Positions 1 through 9,537 of a stretch of DNA of 64,000 bases are shown one piece after another. The notes below the pieces were generated by a model. That model ran no database searches. It saw only the letters and a list, made by a program, of their open reading frames with translations, and was not told where the DNA came from. Source of the stretch: Frankia sp. QA3 (GTDB lineage Bacteria > Actinomycetota > Actinomycetes > Frankiales > Frankiaceae); NCBI RefSeq assembly GCF_000262465.1, contig NZ_CM001489.1, positions 4,277,851 to 4,341,850 on the forward strand, in the 5' to 3' direction. The translations under genes were made by a program, and so were the position numbers. Position 1 is the first letter of the stretch, and the number at the start of each line of letters is the position of its first letter.

Positions 1-116
1 CGGCCCAGCCAGCGGCGGCGGTTCAGCCACCCGCGGCGACCCAGCCGCCGGCGGCACCGCCACCGAGCTCCGCCGCCGCCGAACCCGACGGCGCCCGCCA
101 TCCGCAACCGCGCTGA
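1..116 (+). CDS. C-terminal tail of an upstream gene (partial)
   Basis: The frame read from base 3 is open from the window edge and stops with TGA at 114-116. It encodes an Ala/Pro/Gln-rich tail of about 37 residues, the kind of low-complexity C-terminus seen on many actinobacterial membrane or cell-wall proteins. No domain is visible. A second frame from base 2 is also open well past 200, so the frame choice is inferred from composition only. The kinase gene starts about 210 bp downstream on the same strand. Confidence 0.35.
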   Translation, partial: AQPAAAVQPPAATQPPAAPPPSSAAAEPDGARHPQPR

Positions 117-324
117 CCGCCGGATCCCGGCGGAACGACGATCGGCGACATAGGGTCCGATATCCACTGCACAGTGTGCACGCTCATGCGCGCAGCGGCA
201 CACTGGCACGGAGCCCGGACAGGTGCGGCCGACCGCGACGGCGCCGGCCGGGGCTGACGGACCGTGAGATGATGATCGTAAGCAAGACGTCCGCGGTGTC
301 GGCCATCTTAGTTCGGGGGGAATC

Positions 325-3300
325 TTGCGCCGCAAGCGGGAGACGGGCAGGGCGCGGGCGGTGACGCCCCCGCCCGCGCCGCCGCCCGACCAGGGCCCGT
401 ATCCGGCGCCGGGTCCCGCCGCGGTGCCGTCCCCACCCATCCCCGTCGAGGGGCCGGCGCCCCCCACGCCGGCGCCCCCCACGCCGGCGCCCCACCCGCC
501 GCTGTCCCAGGACCCGCTGCCGCACGCCTCACTGGCCGCCGCGACCGGGCTGGCGAGCGCCGGCGTGGCAGGGTCGGGGAATGCGCCCGGCGCGCCATCC
601 CCGGCGCCGGGCGGCGCCCACGCCGAGCCACGCGGCCCGGTAAACCACCCGGCCACAGCCGGTCGCCCGACCACCGGCGGAAGCGCGGCCGCAGGCGGGA
701 GCGCGGTTACAGGCGGGAGCGCGGTTACAGGCGGGAGCGCGGTTACAGGCAGGGGCCCGATCACACCGGCGACCGGTGGCGATACAGCGGGCGGGGCGGG
801 ACCGGGCGGGGTGGGACCGGGCGGGGTGGGACCGGTCGCGCCGCTCGACCGCGACGACCCGCGGGAGCTCGTCCACGTCGAGCTGCTGGGCCGGCTCGGC
901 GAGGGTGGGATGGGCACCGTCTACCTCGGGCGGGGCCGTCCCGATGTGACCGGGTACGCGGGCCGGCTCGTCGCGGTCAAGGTCATCCGACCGGATCTGG
1001 CCCGGGTGCCCGAGTTCCGGGCCCGGTTCAGGCGCGAGGCGGACATCGCCCGCCGGGTGGCCCGGTTCTGCACCGCCGAGGTGCTCGACGTCGTCGACCC
1101 ACCGGACGGGCTGCCCTACCTCGTCACCGAGTACATCGACGGGCTGACCCTCGCCCAGAGCGTGTCCGCGGAGGGCCCGCTGCGTTCGGCCGACCTGGAA
1201 CGCCTCGCGGTGAGCGTCGCGGCGGCGCTGACGTCGATCCACGGCGCGGGTCTCGTGCACCGCGATCTCAAACCGTCCAACGTGCTGCTGTCCTCCCTCG
1301 GCCCGCGGGTGATCGACTTCGGGATCGCACGGGCGCTGGATGCCCAGACGATGCTGAGCCAGGAGATCCAGCGGGTCGGCACCCCGGCGTTCATGGCGCC
1401 GGAGCAGGCCAACGGCGAACCCGTCACGGCGGCGGCGGACGTGTTCGCCTGGGGCGGGTTGGTCACCTACGCGGGCACCGGGTCGTTCCCCTTCGGCGAC
1501 GGCCCGACGCCGGTTCAGCTCTACCGGGTCGTGCACCGCGAGCCGCTGCTCGACGGCCTCGACCCGGCGCTGCGCCCGATCGTCGAGGAGGCCATGCGCA
1601 AGGATCCGGCCGCCCGGCCGACCGCGCAGGATCTGTTCCTGCGCCTGGTGGGGATGGGACCCTCGACCCATCCCGATCCGGACGTGACCCGCGTCATCCG
1701 CTCCGCGGCGCCGGTCCTGGCTCCGCCCCAGCGCATCGGGGCGGAGGGCGACGGGCCGCCGCCCGGCGCCGGGCCGACCGGGTGGTCGCAGGTGCGGCCT
1801 CGACCTGCCGATCCGGCCCGACCCGAGACCTCCCCCGATCGGTCCGACGGCGAGGCGGCCCGGGGCCGGCGGGGTGGCCCCGCCGGCACAGGCCCCGATC
1901 TCGGCGCCGGACGGGCATTGCCACTGCCGGGCGACCGAAACCAGGCGTCGCTCGGCGGCGGGCCCGGTCCCGCCGCCCCGGCGACAGACGACCTGGCGGT
2001 CGGAAGTGCGACGGCGGACGACCCCGCGGCCCGGGGCCGACACCACGGCCGGTGGGACCGGCGGCGCATCGCGCTGCTCGCCGCGCCCATCCTCGCGGTG
2101 CTGCTCATCGCGGCGTTGGTGCCGCTGGCGCTGACCACCGGTGCCAGCCAGCGGCCGAGCCGGGAGGAGACGGCGGCGCGGGTGGCGCTGGCCGCCGAGG
2201 CCGTGCGCAACTCCGACGCGGACCTCGCCGCCCGGCTGTCGCTGGCCGCCTACCGCCTCAGCCCGGCACGTGAGGCCCGCGCCGCGCTGCGCACCTCCTT
2301 CGCCGCAGCGACGGCCAGCGTGCTCGAGGGGCACACCGAGTCCGCCCTCGGCGTCGACATCAGCCCGAACGGGCGGCTGCTCGCCTCGGCCGGCGCGGAC
2401 AACCTCGTCCAGCTGTGGGACATCTCCGACCGGACCCATCCGGTGAAGCTGTCGACCCTGACCCGGCACACCTCCTGGACTCTCGATGCCGCGTTCAGCC
2501 CGGACGGACGGACGCTGGCGACGGTCAGCTACGACCGATCGGCGATCCTCTGGGACATCAGCGACCCCCGCCATCCCGCCGAGCTCTCCGTCATCCTCGG
2601 GCACAACGGCTGGGTCCTCGACGCCGCGTTCAGCCCGGACGGACGGACGCTGGCCACGTCCGGCTACGACAACACCGCCCGGCTGTGGGACATCACGGAT
2701 CGGCGCCATCCCACCGAGCTGTCCGTGCTCGACCGCCATACGAGCTGGGTCAACGAGGTCGCCTTCAGCCCCGACGGCCGCCTGCTGGCCACCGCGAGCG
2801 CCGACCGGACCGCCCGGCTGTGGGACATCACCGCTCCGCGCCGGCCGCGGCCGCTGGCCGCGATCACCGCGCACACCGACTACGTGTGGGCGGTGGCGTT
2901 CAGCCCCGACGGGCGGCGATTGGCCACCGGCGCCTACGACGGCACGGCCCGTATCTGGGACATCGCCGACCCGTCGCGCCCGGCGGCCACCGCCTCCTTC
3001 CCCGCCGACGAGAAGTGGGTGTTCGACCTGGCCTTCAGCCCGGACGGGAAGACGCTGGCCACCGCCGGCTGGGACACCACCGTGCACCTGTGGGACGTCT
3101 CCGGCACCGGCCGGCCGGCGTCGGTCGGCACGATCAGCGGGCACGGCGACTGGATCCAGGCCCTCGCGTGGACACCGGACGGCAATGGCATCGCCACCGC
3201 CAGCGACGACTACACCGTGCGAATCAGCCGTATCGATGACGCCAGCCTCACCGCCGCCGCCTGCGCCGACCCGTCGAAGCAGATCAACGACGCCGAATGG

Positions 3301-3342
3301 CAGCGGCACATCGCCGACGTCCCCTATCAGCCGGTCTGCTGA
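325..3342 (+). CDS. Transmembrane Ser/Thr protein kinase with C-terminal WD40 beta-propeller
   Basis: PknB-type kinase of 1005 aa, TTG start. Residues 1-175 are a Pro/Gly/Ala-rich linker with GGSAVT tandem repeats. The kinase domain covers about 184-445: glycine loop GEGGMG near 192, catalytic lysine in VAVK (K219), HRDLKPSN with D314, and DFG with D331, so it looks catalytically complete. A disordered stretch is followed by one membrane helix at about 580-605. Residues 665-970 form seven repeats of about 45 aa ending in LWDI or similar, which is one full seven-bladed propeller. By topology the propeller lies outside the membrane and may sense a ligand or the wall (inference). The last 16 bp overlap the convergent VOC gene. 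The start is uncertain because the N-terminus is low complexity. Confidence 0.93.
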   Translation: MRRKRETGRARAVTPPPAPPPDQGPYPAPGPAAVPSPPIPVEGPAPPTPAPPTPAPHPPLSQDPLPHASLAAATGLASAGVAGSGNAPGAPSPAPGGAHAEPRGPVNHPATAGRPTTGGSAAAGGSAVTGGSAVTGGSAVTGRGPITPATGGDTAGGAGPGGVGPGGVGPVAPLDRDDPRELVHVELLGRLGEGGMGTVYLGRGRPDVTGYAGRLVAVKVIRPDLARVPEFRARFRREADIARRVARFCTAEVLDVVDPPDGLPYLVTEYIDGLTLAQSVSAEGPLRSADLERLAVSVAAALTSIHGAGLVHRDLKPSNVLLSSLGPRVIDFGIARALDAQTMLSQEIQRVGTPAFMAPEQANGEPVTAAADVFAWGGLVTYAGTGSFPFGDGPTPVQLYRVVHREPLLDGLDPALRPIVEEAMRKDPAARPTAQDLFLRLVGMGPSTHPDPDVTRVIRSAAPVLAPPQRIGAEGDGPPPGAGPTGWSQVRPRPADPARPETSPDRSDGEAARGRRGGPAGTGPDLGAGRALPLPGDRNQASLGGGPGPAAPATDDLAVGSATADDPAARGRHHGRWDRRRIALLAAPILAVLLIAALVPLALTTGASQRPSREETAARVALAAEAVRNSDADLAARLSLAAYRLSPAREARAALRTSFAAATASVLEGHTESALGVDISPNGRLLASAGADNLVQLWDISDRTHPVKLSTLTRHTSWTLDAAFSPDGRTLATVSYDRSAILWDISDPRHPAELSVILGHNGWVLDAAFSPDGRTLATSGYDNTARLWDITDRRHPTELSVLDRHTSWVNEVAFSPDGRLLATASADRTARLWDITAPRRPRPLAAITAHTDYVWAVAFSPDGRRLATGAYDGTARIWDIADPSRPAATASFPADEKWVFDLAFSPDGKTLATAGWDTTVHLWDVSGTGRPASVGTISGHGDWIQALAWTPDGNGIATASDDYTVRISRIDDASLTAAACADPSKQINDAEWQRHIADVPYQPVC
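676..747 (+). repeat. 18-bp in-frame tandem repeat in kinase linker
   Basis: Four consecutive 18-bp units (676-693, 694-711, 712-729, 730-747). The last three are identical and each encodes GGSAVT. A second 15-bp repeat lies just downstream around 795-835. Both sit in the disordered region before the kinase domain. Confidence 0.9.
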
Positions 3343-3731
3343 CCGAGCCGGTCTGCTAACCGCGGGGCCGGTCGTCGGGACCGGGTGTGGCCGAGGACGT
3401 TCACGACGTTGCCGTCCGGATCCCGGACGAAGAACCGGCGCACCCCCCACGGCTCGTCGGTCAGCGGGTGGACGATGCCGGCACCCGCGGCGAGAGCCGC
3501 GGCGTGGGCGGCGTCGACGTCGTCGACCTCGACCGAGACGGCCGGGACGGCCGGCGCGGTGAGGTCGTGCGTCAGCAGGGTGAGCTGCGGGCCGGGCCGG
3601 TCGGGATCGCTCAACGTCACGACCCAGCCGTGGTCCATGATCGGCTCAAGCCCGAGGACGGCCGCGTAGAAGCACCGGGCGGCCGGCAGGGAGCGGGACG
3701 GCAGGTCGGCGACGATCCGGAGAACAGCCAT
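3327..3731 (-). CDS. VOC (glyoxalase/bleomycin-resistance fold) family protein
   Basis: Small protein of 134 aa covering one complete vicinal-oxygen-chelate module pair. It has an N-terminal beta-alpha-beta unit (SLPAARCFYAAVLGLEP), a mid-protein VEVDDVDAAH helix, and the C-terminal signature FVRDPDGNVVNVLG. Members dimerise and use a divalent metal in isomerase, dioxygenase or drug-binding roles. The substrate here cannot be told from sequence. The ATG start follows a GGTGG-rich leader. It converges on the kinase gene with a 16-bp overlap. Confidence 0.85.
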   Translation of the reverse strand: MAVLRIVADLPSRSLPAARCFYAAVLGLEPIMDHGWVVTLSDPDRPGPQLTLLTHDLTAPAVPAVSVEVDDVDAAHAAALAAGAGIVHPLTDEPWGVRRFFVRDPDGNVVNVLGHTRSRRPAPRLADRLGQQTG

Positions 3732-3809
3732 GATCCACCTCAGGGGAGGGTAGCGACACGGGCGGTCTCATGATGGCAGCGCTCCGTGGCGGTGGCTTGG
3801 AAAAATCCG

Positions 3810-4787
3810 TCAGGCCCGCGCCACTCGGGCGGCGTCCTTCGGCAGGGCGGCATGGTGGGGGCCATCAGCGTGGTTCGGCAGGTAGTGCCCCGGACGCATC
3901 CCGGCGAGCGCGGTGAACTCGTGGATCAGATGCGACTGGTCGTAGTAGCCGCACGCCGCCGCGATGGCCGCCCAGTCCGATCCGACCGCCCTGCCCGTGT
4001 CCGGGCCGGCCCCGACCGTCGTGAGCACCCGCTGGAACCGGGCGACCCGCTGGTGGACCTTCGGGGTGAGGCCCAGCTCCCGTCGCAGCAACCGCGTCAA
4101 CGTCGACGTACTCACGCCCAGGCTGTCGGCGACGGCGGTCACCCGCATCCCCCGGCCCAGGCGGCCCGCGGCCCGGGCGGCCAGCGCGATCGCGGCCGGA
4201 TCGAGGTGGGCGCGGCCCCGGTGGCGCAGCACCTGCGCGACGTGATCGGCCACCTCGGCCGGACCGGGCAGGGCGAGCAGCCGCTCGCGCAGCAGCCGTC
4301 CCTCTGTGCCCCACACCTCGCCCAGGTCGATCAGGGGCACCGCCGCTGCCTGCGGGCAGGCGCCACCGGCGATCACCCCTCCCGCCGCCGGCCGCAGGCT
4401 GATCCCGAACACCCGCCGCCGCTCGGACCGATCGAGCAGGACCGGCAGGGCCAACGCCCCGGCGAGCGCGGCTCCGCCGGCGGCGAACCGGCCGCCGCCG
4501 GAGCCGTCCCGGGCCGTGAAACGGTCCCGATCAAGGTTGACGACGAGCTGGAACGACCCGCCGGGCAGCTTCGCCTCCCAGCCGTCCCCCACCGGCACGT
4601 GCGCGTACCAGAACGCCTGCACCGTCTCCCGCAGATCGGCCGGGACGGCGATCCGCGTCCAGGACCGGTGGGCTGGCCAGCACACCGGGGCCGTCCCGGA
4701 TCGGGGAGCCGTCCTCGGTCGACGGGGGGCGATCGTCGATCGGGGGGCGATCGTCTGTCGAGGGTCCGTGGTCGGTGGAGGATCCAT
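3810..4787 (-). CDS. AraC-family transcriptional regulator
   Basis: Predicted 325-aa regulator. The N-terminal part (PGGSFQLVVNLDRD region) resembles the ligand-sensing or dimerisation domain of AraC regulators. Two helix-turn-helix motifs fill the C-terminus: VTAVADSLGVSTSTLTRLLR, then WAAIAAACGYYDQSHLIHEF, the typical AraC pair. I chose the ATG at 4787 because it follows an AGGA stretch and lies just after the stop of the methyltransferase gene (4792); a longer in-frame extension would overlap that gene. Its first 25 residues contain an 18-bp duplicated unit (TIAPRS, TIAPRR). The position suggests co-transcription with the HAD/methyltransferase pair. No target can be assigned. Confidence 0.85.
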   Translation of the reverse strand: MDPPPTTDPRQTIAPRSTIAPRRPRTAPRSGTAPVCWPAHRSWTRIAVPADLRETVQAFWYAHVPVGDGWEAKLPGGSFQLVVNLDRDRFTARDGSGGGRFAAGGAALAGALALPVLLDRSERRRVFGISLRPAAGGVIAGGACPQAAAVPLIDLGEVWGTEGRLLRERLLALPGPAEVADHVAQVLRHRGRAHLDPAAIALAARAAGRLGRGMRVTAVADSLGVSTSTLTRLLRRELGLTPKVHQRVARFQRVLTTVGAGPDTGRAVGSDWAAIAAACGYYDQSHLIHEFTALAGMRPGHYLPNHADGPHHAALPKDAARVARA

Positions 4788-4791
4788 GGTC

Positions 4792-6462
4792 CTACCCGTG
4801 CGGGGGGGCGTCCGGATCGTTCGGGCCACCCCGCGACGGGGCACCCGGCCGACGGCGCAGGACGGGCAGGGCCGTGCGGCCGGCGCCGGTGTCGGCGATC
4901 CGGGTCTGCACCCGCGCCAGCCGTTCCTGCCCGGTCGGGCTCAGCCGGGACCGCAGTGCCGAGCCCGCGATCCGGGCGACCTGCACGAGCTTCGGCTCGT
5001 CGGCGGCCGCAGGGTGACCGTGGACGGCGCGCTCGGCGTCCACGGTCTCGCGCCGATGCAGCTCGGCGAGTTCCTGCTCAAGCTGGCCGATGCGGTGCAG
5101 GTGCTCCAGTTCGGCGGCGGCGAGCCGGCTGCGCTCGTCGTCGAGCCGCGACCACTCGCGCTGCCGCGCCCGGGCCACCGTCGCCGCCGCGTCCTGCAAC
5201 CGCAGCACGTGCAGGTACAGGTCGACGCGGTTGCGCTCCATCCGGGACAGCAGGCGGTTGGAGACCCACGGCGTCAACAGATCGGCGATCCGGCGCGCCC
5301 CCGGCGCCCGGCGGTCGACGATCACGCCCAGGCCGAAGATTGGCGCGACGGTGAAGAACCGCAGGTCGGAGTGCTCAGCGACGAAGTCCTCGATCGCTGT
5401 GCGCACCCCGTTGCGCGGCCCGCCCTCGGTCAGCGCCCAGGCGAACGCCCCCATCCCGCGAAAACCGCCGCGGACCACCCCGGGATCGTCGATCTCGACG
5501 CCGACGTCCCACGAGTACGGCTGGCGGGCGTCCGCGGGCACCCGGTCCGGGCTGTAGTACTGGTCGCGCCGCCCCGCCGGCCAACCCACATCGTGCAGGA
5601 CCACCAGCGGGAAGTACGAGCGGCTGAACCGGGCGACCGCATCGGCGATCGCCGTGAGCTCGCCGTGCACGGTGGCGTAGTTGTGATCTCCATCGATGAG
5701 GTAGGCGTCGGTCGGCGCGTGGCCGTCGAGCGCCTGTGGGCTGTATCCGCGGATGACCTGCACGTCGAGCCCGCCGCCGGAGGCCGGCGCCACGCCCGGG
5801 TCCGGGTCGACGACGACCAGCCGACCGCCGCCGCCGCGACGAAGCAGGTCGACGAGCAGGGAGGTGGTGACCCCGCTCTCCGAGCCGATCTCCGCCACGC
5901 TGCGCGCACCGGACGCCTCGATCAACGGCACCCAGATCTCCCGCAGGTCGGACAGGGAGTGCAGCAGCAACGGCGCCAGCGTCGGCTCGGCGGCGTCCCC
6001 CACGTCGAGGGCGTGATCGTCCTGGCGGACGAGGTCGAACCCGGACCCCGGCCCGCCGAGGTCGATCCCCGATCCGTCGCGCCCGGCGCGATCGGGCCCG
6101 GCAGGATCGGGCCTGGCAGGATCGTTATCGGCGGGATCGCTACCGGTGGCGATGGCCGCGAGCTCGGCGAAGCTGTCCCGGACGGCGCCGTGCTCCTCCG
6201 GGTCGACCGACCGGGCCGAAGCCGCGGGACCGGTGCCGGTCCTGGCGACGGCGTGCGCCGCCACGTCGGTCACCGCCGGGAACGCGGCCGGGGACACCGC
6301 CGACGGGGATGGGGCGGGCGGGCGGGACGGGCCGCCGCGAACCTCGAACGGGCCCCGCGCCGCGGGCTCGCCCGGCTCGGCGCCCTCGCCCCGGGCTCCC
6401 GGGGCGTCGGCACCGTCCACCGGCCCGGTCGCGGCGGGTTCGGGGTCCCGTTGGTCGGTCAC
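4792..6462 (-). CDS. Class I SAM-dependent methyltransferase with C-terminal coiled coil
   Basis: Protein of 556 aa, GTG start overlapping the HAD gene stop (GTGA). Residues 1-160 are Pro/Asp/Ala-rich and probably disordered, with DPARPDPAGPDRAG-type repeats. About 165-390 is a Rossmann methyltransferase (Methyltransf_24-like): the SAM-binding strand VAEIGSESG near 188, the acidic VVVDPDPG after it, and YLIDGDHNY near 255. Residues about 420-472 are a charged heptad-like coiled coil (AAELEHLHRIGQLEQELAEL). Similar methyltransferases occur in surface-polysaccharide clusters, where they cap or decorate sugars. Here the partner is the upstream HAD protein, translationally coupled. The acceptor is unknown. 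Confidence 0.85.
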   Translation of the reverse strand: MTDQRDPEPAATGPVDGADAPGARGEGAEPGEPAARGPFEVRGGPSRPPAPSPSAVSPAAFPAVTDVAAHAVARTGTGPAASARSVDPEEHGAVRDSFAELAAIATGSDPADNDPARPDPAGPDRAGRDGSGIDLGGPGSGFDLVRQDDHALDVGDAAEPTLAPLLLHSLSDLREIWVPLIEASGARSVAEIGSESGVTTSLLVDLLRRGGGGRLVVVDPDPGVAPASGGGLDVQVIRGYSPQALDGHAPTDAYLIDGDHNYATVHGELTAIADAVARFSRSYFPLVVLHDVGWPAGRRDQYYSPDRVPADARQPYSWDVGVEIDDPGVVRGGFRGMGAFAWALTEGGPRNGVRTAIEDFVAEHSDLRFFTVAPIFGLGVIVDRRAPGARRIADLLTPWVSNRLLSRMERNRVDLYLHVLRLQDAAATVARARQREWSRLDDERSRLAAAELEHLHRIGQLEQELAELHRRETVDAERAVHGHPAAADEPKLVQVARIAGSALRSRLSPTGQERLARVQTRIADTGAGRTALPVLRRRPGAPSRGGPNDPDAPPHG

Positions 6463-9149
6463 CGCAGTCCTCCGAGCTCGCGCCGGATCTTGCGGGCCGC
6501 CCGGACGGGGAGCCCGTCACGGCCCGGGCCGGCCATGGGCAGGATCAGCGGATCGCCTCGAATGCCCATCCAGCCGAAGGCCATCTCGACGTCGAGAGCG
6601 TAGACCCCGGCGAGATGCGGCTGGGAGGCCAGATCGATCGTGTAGACGAGCTGGGGGTCGTCGCCGAGGATCTCCACCAGGTTCGGCTGGAGCAGCCGCA
6701 GGCCGACGAGGGCGAGCTGCTGGGCGGGGTCGTCCAGCGAGGTGATGGTCACCTTGTAGGGCTCGGCGATGTTGTTGATGTGGAACGACAGCGTCAGCCA
6801 GTCCAACCGGAGCAGCCCGCGCCGGCCGGCCGGGTCGATGCGGATGCGGCGGGCACCGACGGCCTGCGCGCTGAGCCGGACGAGCGACAGCCCGTCGCGC
6901 GCCGACCGGGTCAGCGCCGTCTCCTTCACCCCGTTGACGAAGTCGGCCCCGGTGTCCACGTAGACCTCGACGGGGCCGGCGGCGGCCTCCGGCGAGACCT
7001 CCTCGGGCGGGACGCCGGCGGCGGCGGCCAGCCCGCTGATGACGGCGAGCGGCCGGTTGGCGACGCCGGCGACGCCCGCGGGCCAGTAGAGCTCCCGCAT
7101 GGAGATGCGGTCGATGTCGGCCGGGGTGAGGTAGGGCATCCGGCGCACGAGCTCCGGCGGCAGCAGCCCCTCGGAGGCGTCGGAGCCGAAGTTGTCGTCG
7201 TGGGCCCAGGAGCCGAACGCGGCGGCCTCGGCGGCGGTCGGCCGGGCGACGAAGCGGGTCAGCATGCGCAGGCCCGCGCGGCGCGCGCCGGCGGAGGCGA
7301 GCGACGGCATCGGGGTCTCCGAGCGCCGGTAGCGCAGCCATTCGCGCTGGAAGGCGAGGATGCCGTCCTGCACGGCGGCGCGCTGGGCGACCTGGGTGCG
7401 CGAGGTCCGGTCGATGCTGAGCACCGGGTTGCTCATCTCGTCGAACGAGACCAGCGACCCCACGTCGGGCATGCAGAGCTGTTCGAGCACCTCGGGACTG
7501 CGCATGAGCTGGTTGGCCATCGTCTCCGGCTGCCCACCGGAGGCCACGTAGCCCTCCAGCTCCATACCGGCGAGCCGGTGGCTCATCGCCGCCTGGTTCG
7601 TCGCCAGGTACAGGCCGAGGATGTCCAGCTTGCGGCCGGTGGCGGCCAGCAGCCGGGTGAGCAGCGCCTGGATGGTGCCACCCCAGCCCAGGTCGAGGAA
7701 GACGACCCGACCGGTCTCCGGCAGCTGGCTGTCGAGGTAGCGCACGTAGCGTTCCCGCAGCCGGGTGGCGGTGAGCACGATCTCGCTGCGGATCCGCTCG
7801 TCCGAGCAGAGCGCCTCAAGGGTGTCGTCGAGCAGGCCCGGCACGTCGAGGCGCCGGTCGGCCAGCGCGGAGATGCCGGCGACGTTGTCCAGCCGGACGC
7901 CGAGCTGGCGCAGCAGCTGGCCGACGCTCGGCGCGTGCCGGCGGACCAGGAAGCTCCTCAGCTCCTCCGGGCTGCCCTCGAAGACGTTGGACAGGGCGCA
8001 CACCTGCCGGGACGCCCACATGGTCGACACGGAGATGCCGACGTCCTCGCCCGGGTCGACGAGCAGGCGGGACAGGAAGTCCCCCTCCCGCATCAGGCAG
8101 TGGATGTGGTCGGCGCCGAAGTCGCGCGCCCGCTCCACCGCCCACTCGGCGAACCCGGCGAAGACCGGGCCGAAGACGGTGGCCCCGGTCTCCCAGTAGC
8201 GGCGCAGCCCGGCGGGCACGGCGAGGGCGTCCGCGCGGTGCAGCGTGCGGGCGCGCAGGGCGGTCATCCCGAAGTCGCCGTCGACCGGGTCGATCGGGGC
8301 GTCGTCGCTGGGCTGGTTGCGAAGTCCCTCCAGGTCGAGGGTGTGCCGCAGCGATCCGGCGTACTTGGGGTAATGGATGGCGACGAGCCCGTGCTCGCGG
8401 GCGCCCTCGACGTCGGCGACGGGATGGTCGCCGAGGTGGACCACCCGGGACGGCTGGAGACTGGACGCGGCCAGCATGTGCCGGAACAGCCCGTCGCTTT
8501 TGGACGTCCCGGCATCGGAGGAGGTGAAGATCCGGGTGAACTGCACCCCCGAGAGCTCCGGCCGGTTCAGCAGCCGTTCGAGCTGGCTGGCGGAGAAGTA
8601 GGTGTCCGACAGCAGGTACACCGGCAGGCCGAGCTTGGTCATGGCGAGCTCGGCGAGCTCGACCACGGCGAGATCGGCCCGGCACAGCTCCCGCTCGACC
8701 GCGACCTCGGCGTCGATCAGGTCCTGCACCCCGGCGGTGCCCGGCAGCGCGGGGGCGAGCACCTGCCAGATCTCGTCCAGGCGCACCTCATGGGTGCCGC
8801 GCGCGTCATGGGCATGCATCCGCGCCACATGCTCGCCGTGGACGCGCAGCCGGGCGAACTCCCCCGGCGAGACGCTGGGCGGCAGGTGGCCGGCGTCGGC
8901 GAGCCGGTGGCCCAACAGCACGAACGCGTGGGTGGGTTCGGGCACCATGCGCCACAACAAGGTGTCGAAGACATCGAGAGTCAGGGCCTGTGCCCCGCCC
9001 GACTCCAGATGCGACCACACTTCGCGTAGTCGGACGTCGGTGAACACGGCCGTCCTCTCCATGCGACCGAAACGGCCGCTCCATGCGACCGGTACGGCCG
9101 CCTCCGCCGGGTCGGCCCCGACGGCCGCCAAACGTCGGGAATCCCCCAC
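6459..9149 (-). CDS. Large HAD-superfamily protein of a surface-glycan cluster
   Basis: Protein of 896 aa from GTG 9149; an ATG at 9062 (residue 30) is an equally good start and neither has a strong ribosome site. HAD motifs are in order: DVFDTLLWR (58-66), SDTYFS near 180, the lysine motif in TSKSDGL near 218, and HLGDHPVAD near 240. This resembles the COG5610-type HAD proteins found beside glycosyltransferases. The middle (about 280-660) is helical and uncharacterised. The last 200 residues (VEVYVDTGADF, RRIRIDPAGRRG, LRLDWLTLSFH) look like a beta-rich carbohydrate-associated module. It may be a phosphatase acting on a sugar or lipid phosphate (inference). Its stop overlaps the methyltransferase start. 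Confidence 0.82.
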   Translation of the reverse strand: MGDSRRLAAVGADPAEAAVPVAWSGRFGRMERTAVFTDVRLREVWSHLESGGAQALTLDVFDTLLWRMVPEPTHAFVLLGHRLADAGHLPPSVSPGEFARLRVHGEHVARMHAHDARGTHEVRLDEIWQVLAPALPGTAGVQDLIDAEVAVERELCRADLAVVELAELAMTKLGLPVYLLSDTYFSASQLERLLNRPELSGVQFTRIFTSSDAGTSKSDGLFRHMLAASSLQPSRVVHLGDHPVADVEGAREHGLVAIHYPKYAGSLRHTLDLEGLRNQPSDDAPIDPVDGDFGMTALRARTLHRADALAVPAGLRRYWETGATVFGPVFAGFAEWAVERARDFGADHIHCLMREGDFLSRLLVDPGEDVGISVSTMWASRQVCALSNVFEGSPEELRSFLVRRHAPSVGQLLRQLGVRLDNVAGISALADRRLDVPGLLDDTLEALCSDERIRSEIVLTATRLRERYVRYLDSQLPETGRVVFLDLGWGGTIQALLTRLLAATGRKLDILGLYLATNQAAMSHRLAGMELEGYVASGGQPETMANQLMRSPEVLEQLCMPDVGSLVSFDEMSNPVLSIDRTSRTQVAQRAAVQDGILAFQREWLRYRRSETPMPSLASAGARRAGLRMLTRFVARPTAAEAAAFGSWAHDDNFGSDASEGLLPPELVRRMPYLTPADIDRISMRELYWPAGVAGVANRPLAVISGLAAAAGVPPEEVSPEAAAGPVEVYVDTGADFVNGVKETALTRSARDGLSLVRLSAQAVGARRIRIDPAGRRGLLRLDWLTLSFHINNIAEPYKVTITSLDDPAQQLALVGLRLLQPNLVEILGDDPQLVYTIDLASQPHLAGVYALDVEMAFGWMGIRGDPLILPMAGPGRDGLPVRAARKIRRELGGLR

Positions 9150-9520
9150 GCGGCATCGGCCGGCCGAAGCCAGATGGACGGGTCGATACTATGAACCCCG
9201 TTCCGGACACCGGCCACCGGACCGGGTGGCGGCGCCGGCCAGGTCCGGGCACGGTACCGTCACGATTCCGCCGAGAAGCGGGCCGGTTCGCCATCGCGCG
9301 CCATCGGCCATTCATCCGCGATCGGGACAACACCCTCGGTGGGCGCAGTGTCCGGCGGGTGTGTCCCGGCGTGGCCCCGGCCGGGGGTGCGCCGAGCCGG
9401 CGACGGTTCTCGGTACTGTCGGATCTCTGTCGTGTCGAGTGAGGAGCGGACAGGTGCAGCTCCAACCACGCCGTGCCGGGGACCGGCGGCCTGACCTCCG
9501 GGGGACGGGGAGGGCCGGCC
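9150..9520. promoter_or_regulatory. Divergent intergenic region (HAD gene / ABC export operon)
   Basis: About 370 bp between divergently oriented genes must hold promoters for both sides. I see no convincing -35/-10 pair or strong palindrome. The part nearest the exporter has a clear ribosome site (GAGGAG, 9441-9446) ahead of a short open frame starting with GTG at 9454, listed separately. Confidence 0.4.
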
Positions 9521-9537
9521 GTGTCACATCTGGCTGA
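9454..9537 (+). other. Possible short upstream ORF ahead of the exporter operon
   Basis: A GTG at 9454, 7-8 nt after GAGGAG, opens a 27-codon frame (VQLQPRRAGDRR...) ending at 9537, 17 bp inside the ABC permease gene that starts at 9521. It could be a translational leader or simply a chance ORF. The composition (Arg/Gly) is not distinctive. Confidence 0.25.

Noticed and set aside
529..3450. Long open frame antisense to the kinase
   Set aside because: Arg/Gly/Pro-rich with no domain; a shadow of GC-rich codons of the real gene. Similar antisense frames at 6309-9029, 10357-12144 and 31034-32920 were dropped for the same reason.
4306..6603. Plus-strand open frame over AraC and methyltransferase genes
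   Set aside because: No recognisable motif, and both minus-strand genes have clear domains and start signals.
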